From Pontederia crassipes (Eukaryota; Streptophyta; Magnoliopsida; Commelinales; Pontederiaceae), in NCBI GenBank assembly GCA_030549335.1, contig CM060194.1:13704171-13768170 (forward strand): a DNA stretch of 64,000 bases, given 5' to 3'. Under the pieces are notes generated by a model. The model made no database searches. It saw only the letters and a program-made list of their open reading frames with translations, and had not been told where the DNA came from. Made by a program: the position numbers and the translations under genes. Every line of letters begins with the position of its first letter. Position 1 is the stretch's first letter. Positions 56,521-64,000 of the stretch are shown here, in pieces.

Positions 56521-57312
56521 ATGGCCGCCACCTCGCTTCAGTCCCTCCGCCAGTCCGTCCTCCATAACCACCACCAGCCGCCGCCGTCGCAGCAGCTCCA
56601 CCCCTTCGCTACCAGCACCTCCCCCGACTCCATCTTCTTCAAACAGGCCAATAACCCTTACGGCTTCAAGCTCTACACCAACATCTCCAACACCGGCGCC
56701 GCCGCCGCCATTTCCTCTCCGCAGGCACCGACCGCGTCCTCGTCGACCGGCTTTGAGGCCCTAGCCGCGCACCTGGCCGCGGGCGACTTACGGCAGGCCG
56801 ACGAGGAGACCCGCCGCCTCCTCATCGCCCTGGCGGGCGAGGCCGCGCAGAAGCGGGGCTACGTGTTCTTCTCCGAGGTGCAGTTCATCACGGCCGCGGA
56901 CCTCCAGACCATCGATCGGCTCTGGCGGGAGCACAGCGGCGGCCGCTTCGGGTACGCCGCGCAGCGGCGGCTGTGGGAGAAGTCGGGCCGCGACTTCACG
57001 CGGTTCTTCATCAGGGTCGGGTGGATGAAGAAGCTGGAGGATTCGGAGGTGGAGCAGTACAACTACCGGTCCTTCCCGACGGAATTCATCTGGGAGCTCA
57101 CGGACGACACCCCCGCGGGCCACCTCCCCCTCACCAACGCCCTGAGGGGTACGCAGCTCCTGGCCAGCATCCTGACGCACCCGGCGTTCGAGCAGAGCGC
57201 AGAGGAGGAGGCGGCGGAGGCCGCCGCGGGTACCGGCGACGCCGACCAGGAAAAGGAGAAGCCGAAGCTTTTGGGCGCCAAGAGGATCTTTAAGACGGAT
57301 TACTCCTTCTGA
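56521..57312 (+). CDS. GUN4: GUN4, tetrapyrrole-binding activator of Mg-chelatase, chloroplastic
   Basis: GUN4 binds protoporphyrin IX and Mg-protoporphyrin, stimulates Mg-chelatase in chlorophyll synthesis and takes part in plastid-to-nucleus signalling. The gene is a single exon of 263 codons. Residues 1 to about 72 are rich in Ser, Ala, Gln and His with few acids, as expected of a chloroplast transit peptide. The GUN4 core runs from about 77 to 225 and contains LRQADEETRRLL (90-101), KRGYVFFSEV (111-120), GRFGYAAQRRLW (141-152) and HLPLTNALRGTQLL (201-214). A Glu/Ala-rich linker follows, then the conserved tail KRIFKTDYSF. Its Ser262 aligns with the Arabidopsis C-terminal serine (Ser264) reported to be phosphorylated. 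The start is chosen because it gives the expected plant length and has the context GCCATGGC. The coding region is strongly GC-rich at third positions, unlike its AT-rich surroundings. Length and domain order match the family. Confidence 0.96.
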   Translation: MAATSLQSLRQSVLHNHHQPPPSQQLHPFATSTSPDSIFFKQANNPYGFKLYTNISNTGAAAAISSPQAPTASSSTGFEALAAHLAAGDLRQADEETRRLLIALAGEAAQKRGYVFFSEVQFITAADLQTIDRLWREHSGGRFGYAAQRRLWEKSGRDFTRFFIRVGWMKKLEDSEVEQYNYRSFPTEFIWELTDDTPAGHLPLTNALRGTQLLASILTHPAFEQSAEEEAAEAAAGTGDADQEKEKPKLLGAKRIFKTDYSF

Positions 57313-58485
57313 TTTGTCTGTGGTCATGCGATGCATGCATGCATAGATGCAAAGACTATATGTATCATCAGCTTGTTCTTGTCCTTGTTCTTCTTCTAAA
57401 AAGATGAGGGATTATATACTTCATGAACTAGATGCTGACTGTATCTATATCAATCCTTTTGTTTTGGTGATGAAATGAAGAGGTCAATGTGATTATTTCT
57501 AAGTTTTTACTGATCGATGTTTAATCAAGTTAATGGAAACAGAGAAGAAAACAGAGAAACTTTGAGCTTATATATGAACTATTAAGGTAAGAAAGAGACA
57601 TGTCCTTGGATATGTGAGACATCCCTTTCTAATGAAACTTTACAAGTAGGTGATTATTCGAGGCATGCCACATATTCATTGACTATTTAAATTTACGTAC
57701 AAGTACATGAAAGATGAGCAAAAGGTGTCATTTATTTGTATCATCATTTAGAGTAATTGCTATCATATGTTATACATGACAAGCAAGAAACTGGTTGCCA
57801 TAATTGGATAAAGTTGTCTTTTATTATATGTTAAGCTCCATCTGTAGAGAGAACATTATGACAGACATTTGCTAGAAGACAAAGGTATAATCGTCTAGTT
57901 TTCATTGTGTTCATCTTGATTGCAACAATTTTAGATCTGGAGAATGGATGATCCAGGATACTCCTCAGTAACAAACAACTATGGGCATCAGATCTAGGTC
58001 TGCATCTATATAAAAAAAAGGAGCTATATGACAATGCAATAATGGGTGCCTCATAAACTTGATGACAACAAAACGAGAAAATGTTTTCTAGCTAATAAGC
58101 AGGAAAGAAACCAACTAAACACATCGTTAGGGTTGCTAAAACAAAAAAAAAAAACGGTAATTTTAATAACATGATCTCTCTTTCTGATGAAGCTAGCAAA
58201 TCTTCTTAACTGTGATGCTCAACAACAAAAGATGATTGCCTTCCCTCGTTTGTTTTTCAGAATCGTCTCAGAAGAATGCAGGGCAATCACAAACCCACAG
58301 AACTGCAGTTAGACAGTGAAAAGAGAATAAAATAACTCTTTTCATGAATTCTGAAACACAGTTTGCAGCCAACTTAAAATTTCGCTTTTCTTTCATCTTG
58401 CACAGATATTGAAACAATACAAGAAATTGTTTGTTTAAAACAAGGCTATTCAATAAACATCATTGAAAATTGTAAGGTTATAATG
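57313..58485. other. GUN4 3' flank and intergenic DNA
   Basis: Begins with the GUN4 3' UTR, followed by T-rich stretches. The poly(A) site was not located. No other gene seen. Confidence 0.5.
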
Positions 58486-58524
58486 GAAGCATGTGATTGC
58501 TCACAACATTCATAGAGAAGCTAT

Positions 58525-58735
58525 TTCATGAGAATACTCCAGAGCACCCTAAGGTCAAAATATCTTGCAATATAATGCTCTGTCACCTTCTCAAAAAAAA
58601 AAAAATATATATAATGCTCTGTCAAACACACGGACAAAGTCTCTCTTGGTGTACTCAAGAGCACCCTAAGGTCCAAATGTCTTACAATATAATATTCTGT
58701 CAAGCACACGGGCAAAGTCTCTTGGTGTGCTCATG
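58525..58735. repeat. Diverged tandem repeat, units of about 100 bp
   Basis: GAGCACCCTAAGGTC...AAATATCTTGCAATATAA and CTCTGTCAAACACACGG-type blocks recur, with variants at 58536, 58649 and 58680-58720. One unit is enlarged by the tail-only insertion at 58586. Confidence 0.6.
58586..58608 (+). mobile_element. LINE tail-only insertion (23 nt)
   Basis: CCTTCTC plus an A run between 16-bp copies of ATATAATGCTCTGTCA (58570-58585, 58609-58624). Confidence 0.85.
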
Positions 58736-59057
58736 TGAACCATCACACGTAAGCAAAGCCTCAGGTTGGGTGAACAAGCAAGCTCCAGGATTCTGCAAAA
58801 CCAATAAGGAAATGGTGAATATATGTTTGTTTTCATTGCACATTCTTTATTCAGATCTTTTAAAGGAGTAGTTTCTTACTTTAAGACAAAAAAATAAAGG
58901 GTGAAATGATCAAGGATGTGGCATTAAAATTTTTGAAATGGCAATAAGGGCGCCCTTTTTATAGCATACATCTAGAATGGTCATTAAAAGAAGAGGCCAT
59001 GCGAAGCTTTCAAATACTGTCAGCACTTTACAGGCCCTAAAGTATGAAGACTTAAGG

Positions 59058-59078
59058 TTTTTTTTTTTTGGAGGATAC
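59058..59078 (-). mobile_element. LINE tail-only insertion (21 nt)
   Basis: A T run followed by GGAGGATAC between 9-bp copies of GACTTAAGG (59049-59057, 59079-59087). Confidence 0.72.
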
Positions 59079-59739
59079 GACTTAAGGAAATTGATCAAAG
59101 CATGACCTTGAACACTCGAAAGGAAACAACACAGATAAATCTAAATAGTTCTAGTCCAAATTCCAGTTACCAAATAGTGTGAAGCCAAGAAAAAAGAGAA
59201 TACACCACAATCCCGATGAACTCAGTGAGCCTAGTATTTTTTCTACGAGACGCTAAAGGAGACACACTTCATCGATCACTTCAAGAATGTAACTTCTTGA
59301 AGGCTAATGTGATTACCCACAGTAGACCACATTCTCAAGAGAATCTAAGAACTAATTGGACCATTCAACTTGTGTGCTCATCACAAGAGAAGAATGATAA
59401 AAATACTCGGATGTTGAGAAGACAAAGGTTTACCGCATGTTTGGGTGCATCCTCGACCACTTCTGCAGGTTGGTCTGGTCCAATACTTGCAAAACATCCA
59501 CCGTTGCAGCTCATATATTTCTGCAGACTAATACAAAAACAAATGTATTTGGAAACATGGGGCACAGCTATGAAATCACAGTGGTTTATAGTAAAACTGA
59601 AGAGTCAATTAGACACAAAATACAGGAGCTGACATGCTGTCACCAAGTTCTGGAAAAATGATGTTACAAAAATACAAATAAAGATGTTATGAAAATGTAT
59701 TAAATAAAGAGGTGACTATATGATCTCCACTGAGGATAA

Positions 59740-60190
59740 AGTTTTTTGTTTGGTTTCTGTGTGAAGGGGACACATCTAACACTGGTGTACAATTTGAGTT
59801 GGGTGTTGGGTTCTGATCCCACTTATTTATGTGCTGAGATAAGATGCGCGGGATTGTAATGAATGCAAGGATGGATATTTGAATTACCCTCAGATTTGGT
59901 ACCCTGCAACAGGACCTTTGGATATGGCTCAGACAACAATGAGAAGGGTTTCATCAGAATCATTGTATTTTCCTTAGTAAGAGGTGTTATGTGGAGAATG
60001 TAGTGTTTTTTGCTCGTTCTATGATTCAGGAGTAGGAGGGGTTCTTCTCAAAAAAGGAGTAGGAGGGGTTACTGTGATCATGTGATGCCATCATTTTTTG
60101 CCAAACGGCACAATTGTAATATATTCTCTTATGAACAATTTGGATGGCTATACTGCTCCATAGTCATCCCTTACCCTCTGAAAAATAAAA
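59740..60190 (+). mobile_element. LINE 3' end downstream of GUN4
   Basis: Contains GGTGTTATGTGGAGAATGTA, equivalent to the CHVENIVHH region of the 28159 LINE, and ends in CATCCCTTACCCTCTGAAAAA. No coding frame remains. The 5' limit is approximate. Confidence 0.7.
60044..60054 (+). mobile_element. LINE tail-only insertion (11 nt) inside a LINE
   Basis: CTTCTCAAAAA between 16-bp copies of AGGAGTAGGAGGGGTT (60028-60043, 60055-60070). The shortest of the set. Confidence 0.82.
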
Positions 60191-61107
60191 AGTAAAATTG
60201 CAGGTAACATGGAATTATGAGGACAAGCAGATGTCAAATTATTCTCTTTTCCAATTGATAGTCCATATCTGTCCCTCAATGAGGTCTGCAACTTTTTTTT
60301 TCTAGAACTTGACTTGTTCATCCTCCTAAAACAAGGTGGGGATTCCAACAAAACAAGGTCATCTTGAGTAAAGTATATGTCTTCCCACCTCTAATCAAAC
60401 AACTTCTGCATAATAAGTTCCATGGATGACCACTATGAGTTCATTAAGAACTTCAAACCAGCAAATGTTGACCAACTAAACAAGCCAACATAGGCCTACT
60501 GTGATCAAGAATGTTGGTTGACTTCCACTATGAACCCAGAAAATGTCCTCTTTGCTCCCACTTGATTTCCCAGGATTGATTTAAAATAAACTCTATGTCA
60601 CATAAACATAGAGAGTTTCATACTGTCTCGCGACTAGTTGATTGGATTTGTTTCTGAATCAAATAGAGTTATGAGACTTTGTATTAGTTCTCCTCCTTAG
60701 TAATATCGAAAAAAAAAATGATGAGTTACCGCATGGTTACCCGTACATTTTCTCAAGACTAAACAATGAAATAGTTTGCACTTTTTAGACATTAACGAAA
60801 AGATACATGCCATTTGAGCACAATGTGATATAATTTTTCTTTTAAAAGTAATTGTGATATAATTGTAGGAAATACTGAACTTAAGTCACTACTTGATCCA
60901 AACCTCATAACTTGGATGTCTAACCAGTTAAAGATCAAGAACCCTAGGAATAAATTATAAGGAAAGAAAGAAGTCAAAGAATAAAACTCCATTTATCTTG
61001 CTGTGGATGGAAAGCAGATGTATGCAACACCGTCCTCATGGAAGTTAGATGCTTTAAAGAAACTATATAAGTAAAGCAGGATATAAAAGAAGGAAAATAA
61101 AAGCCAC
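60191..61107. other. Intergenic DNA, nothing recognised
   Basis: Contains a possible 12-bp direct repeat TGTGATATAATT (60824-60835, 60853-60864) around 17 nt, but the insert does not resemble a LINE tail. No gene. Confidence 0.45.
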
Positions 61108-61125
61108 AGCATCTTCCATTTAGTC

Positions 61126-61141
61126 CCTCTCAAAAAAAAAA
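61126..61141 (+). mobile_element. LINE tail-only insertion (16 nt)
   Basis: CCTCTC plus 10 A between exact 18-bp copies of AGCATCTTCCATTTAGTC (61108-61125, 61142-61159). Confidence 0.88.
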
Positions 61142-61159
61142 AGCATCTTCCATTTAGTC

Positions 61160-61566
61160 ATTCAGTTGATAAGGGTCAGCATAGGAAAAAGAGACGCATT
61201 GTGAATCAATGTATATGGTATTACATTGCCGTAATTTTGTCGATATTATAACCCCTAAAAGAATGCGTGACTAGTTACCCAGCAGATTGATAGACTCTGG
61301 AAGATTGACATACAAAATCATGTTTTGTTCTTTTTTTTCTTTTTTTGGTTACTAGTAATTTATTGGTTCCTTTAGATCTCCACTATGAACAATCATTTTA
61401 TGTAATAATGAAAGACCAAATGATTCCGATTATAATCCAATATAACGTTAGCTATGATCTTTTAACCTAGATACGAAAAAGAGAGAAGAGAAGGAAACTG
61501 AATTTTTTTATGGCATAAAAGGCATTGATCAAAATATAACAGGAGCTTTTAAAGAAAAAAGAAAAC
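61160..61566. other. 3' flank of the SPRING-family gene
   Basis: AT-rich, probably including the 3' UTR. No polyadenylation signal was assigned with confidence. Confidence 0.45.
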
Positions 61567-63680
61567 TTACATGTCACAATGGTTCAACAATGAGAGCCTA
61601 TTTGGAACACATGATTGCCCCACCGAGCTACAAGCTGTATTACAGGATTCTCCCTGCCTGCTTTTATGTGAAACTATTACTTTTTTTCATAGTCAGCTAA
61701 GTTCATTTGTATTATTTTTTTTGTCTTCATTGGTGAACTTTACCTTCCAATTACAACAGCAATTCCTGTCAGTCTGACTTCAGAATTTGGATTCAAGATT
61801 TCTGATACATCAAATGTTAAGGATCATGGGACAAAGCAATCGGCAAACAGAAAATAAATACAAGAATCTAAGAAACAGCAAGCACTAAAGGCACACAGTT
61901 GTAAGTTGGAAGACGTGTGAAAGTGGTGTGTAAGAAAAATGCTACCATACAGTGTAAAACTTGACAAATAGTTTGACAAACCTGAAGAATTTGATTGCAA
62001 TGAATAGCAATGATGGAAGTCACTTGCATAAGCATTCTCATGAACCTACAAGAAATCATGTCATACATATAATTTATTATTACAAGACTACAAAGTCAAA
62101 TAATAAGTAAATTCAGTATTCAATTTGCGCCCAGAAAACGTTCGTAAAACATGAAAAAGATGTTGCACATTTCCAGGATTAAGACTTTGAATTTAGTAAA
62201 ACTGTTGTAAATACATGAATTCAGTAAGCACACCCAATAACCATGTTCCTTGCTTCTAGACCTTTCCTTTTAATTTCCACGGTTAACAAATTCAAAACTG
62301 AAAATTTGGAACAACACAAATGGAACAAAAAAATACAATAAGAAATAGGGAGAAATAAGAAGACAAAAGAAAGATCATTATACCACACTAGCAGAATTAT
62401 GGCGACATCTTCCCGCACAGAAATCGAAAGCACTAGCATAAGTACCTGAATAAGAAAATGAAAACATGTCAGATATGATATATTATTTCTTTTCTGTAGA
62501 AAAAATATATGCATTACCTGCAGTAGCAGGCTTAGCTATCTTCACTTTGAGAGCTAGATCTTTCTGAGTCTGTTATCAGAAATATGACTGAGTAAAGTTA
62601 TTAAACTTTTTTGACAAAAGTTTTGAAGAGATTAAACATGAATGCAGTATGAAAGCATGAAGTAAAGAATACCCTGGATGGATCTAAACAGCATGACACA
62701 CAATATTCATATGTGTTGCAGCACTGCCGGACCAGGTTACATCCTCTGGAAGACAAATGACCCAGTTCAGTTATTCAGTTCCATGTATGGTGCTAGAAGA
62801 AATGTCATTATACTGAAAACTCACTGACAAGAAAATCTGTCCCCATTCTCTGGACAACAGCGGGACTGCGAGTCAACCAATAAGGCACTGCACACATAAC
62901 CTACAGAGAACAAGGGTGTTATAAATTTAAAATACGCTGTCAAACACCAGTAGTTACTTAAATAAGTAATAAAAATACAGTGGAAACTCTACAATTCGTA
63001 ATCATTCGGTATTCACATAGTGCAAAGTACAATGCCCGCGGGATTAAGAAATGGGAAACTTTACCATTATCATCTGACAATAAGTACCTCCCTTGAATAG
63101 TATTCCTGCAAGTATGACTCTCCACAAGACTAATATCCTTCCTGGAGAAATTTCAAATATGATTTTGATTAAAACGACGGCTCAGTTCCTTTTTACTTCT
63201 GTTTTGTGACTGTTTTTTGAGAAACAATCATTAGAACTCAATTCAAAATTACAAATTTATAACAATTAATAAGGCGCTATGACACAGTACGTTCCATACG
63301 GGCTACCTAATGGTCTAAAAAGCATGAAATTAAGAATGAAAGCAAATAAGATCACGAATAATGGCATTGTTCAAGTTATGACCATTGCATGGTCAAAATG
63401 CTGGTCAAAACCCATTGTGAAACCTTTAATTGCCAAATTCAGCTTTTCTGCAGGCCAAGAATTCGAATTCTTGTCTCGACAAAATAGCACAACTAAATGC
63501 AAAAGGAACATCTTACTCTATTCGAGAGGGATCAAAAAATAAGAAACGTGAATCCAAGAAACTGGACAGTGGACATATACATTACCGTATTCCGGAGATT
63601 AATATGGGGAGATCAAAGGCCAAAAGAAGCAGAATGGTCGGATGGAGAAGGCCAGAGATGCGATGACGAGAGTTGCCCAT
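61567..63680 (-). CDS. SPRING/C12orf49-family (UPF0454) Cys-rich membrane protein, 8 exons
   Basis: Human SPRING (C12orf49) is a Golgi protein needed for site-1 protease maturation and SREBP processing. The plant role is not established. Exons: 63586-63680, 63065-63141, 62825-62900, 62673-62745, 62518-62569, 62384-62445, 61982-62045, 61567-61634. All introns are GT-AG (72-444 bp) and the joined frame is open for 188 codons with a TAA stop. Residues about 11-31 are hydrophobic (HPTILLLLAFDLPILISGI), so a signal anchor is likely. Family landmarks in order are CRNTIQG, DNGYVC, a Cys cluster ending GCNLVRQCCNTYEYCVSCCL, then FDFCAGRCRHNS and VHENAYASDFHHCY. The animal protein shows the same order, with about 205 residues. 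The last exon diverges from the animal C-terminus. It converges on GUN4, 4.25 kb away. Exon boundaries are my reading. Family assignment rests on remembered motifs and is confident. Confidence 0.88.
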
Positions 63681-64000
63681 TTCGGGAGCAAAGAGGAACT
63701 AGGGCTTGTTCAATTTTTCTGTTCCGCTCTACCGGCCTTTAATTTGTCTTTCCTCTTACACTAACATGCTTACATAATTGCCCCTGAATAATTTGAAATT
63801 TCCTATGCACGTTTGGAAGAAGAAAATAATAAGAATTTGCTTTAAAAAAATTTTAAAAATTAAAAATAATAGAATTAACTGGGGGCGTAAATAAAAACCT
63901 ATTTACTAAAAAAAATTTAACCAAACCCAAAAAAATAACCAAAAAAAAAATCTAAATATGAACCCGATTAAAAATTAAGTCTGTCTTTCAGAATAAATAA
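63681..64000. promoter_or_regulatory. Upstream region of the SPRING-family gene
   Basis: A telo-box-like AGCCCTAG (minus strand) lies about 20 bp upstream of the ATG. Beyond 63780 the DNA is very A-rich on plus, with no clear promoter element. Confidence 0.35.

Noticed and set aside
56165..56764. 199-codon plus-strand frame upstream of and overlapping GUN4
   Set aside because: Low-complexity Pro/Ser translation of a C run and CT-rich leader, in a different frame from GUN4.
56788..57336. 182-codon frame antisense to GUN4
   Set aside because: Shadow of a GC-rich coding sequence on the other strand.
60824..60864. A tenth tail-only insertion
   Set aside because: The direct repeat TGTGATATAATT is present, but the 17-nt insert lacks the CTCAAAA-type LINE terminus.

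Overview
This window is nuclear DNA from a flowering plant. Evidence is plant-type split genes with GT-AG introns, Ty3/gypsy and LINE retroelements, hAT-type MITEs and Au SINEs. The very GC-rich single-exon GUN4 gene beside AT-rich introns suggests a monocot, probably not a grass, but I cannot name the species.

Three host genes are supported. (1) The eIF2alpha kinase gene GCN2 lies on the minus strand. Sixteen exons were traced from a start codon at 42881 down to 7053, and every splice junction keeps the frame. They encode about 759 residues (RWD domain, linker, almost all of the kinase domain). The HisRS-like and C-terminal exons must lie left of the window. (2) GUN4, the chloroplast tetrapyrrole-binding activator of Mg-chelatase, lies on the plus strand at 56521-57312 as one intact exon. 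(3) An 8-exon minus-strand gene at 61567-63680 encodes a 188-residue Cys-rich membrane protein of the SPRING/C12orf49 (UPF0454) family.

Layout. 1-6790: 3'-truncated Ty3/gypsy element carrying a LINE, which itself carries a hAT MITE. 7053-42881: GCN2, whose large introns hold at least a dozen LINE copies in both orientations, one short non-autonomous LTR retrotransposon, one solo LTR and six Au SINE copies. 42882-56520: 13.6 kb between the divergent GCN2 and GUN4, mostly an old AT-rich repeat block bounded by matching inverted termini at 43736 and 53660. 57313-61566: intergenic DNA with a LINE 3' end. 61567-63680: the SPRING-family gene. 63681-64000: its upstream region.

The main unusual signals are: (a) a series of tiny insertions of 11-28 nt, consisting only of a LINE 3' tail, each flanked by a 9-18 bp target-site duplication; (b) a perfect inverted repeat with 53-nt arms and an 8-nt loop in GCN2 intron 14; (c) a SINE that fills most of a 181-bp GCN2 intron; and (d) an extreme TE load in GCN2 that leaves its reading frame intact.

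The three genes do not form an operon-like unit. GCN2 acts in cytosolic translational control, GUN4 in plastid chlorophyll synthesis, and the SPRING-family protein presumably in the secretory pathway.
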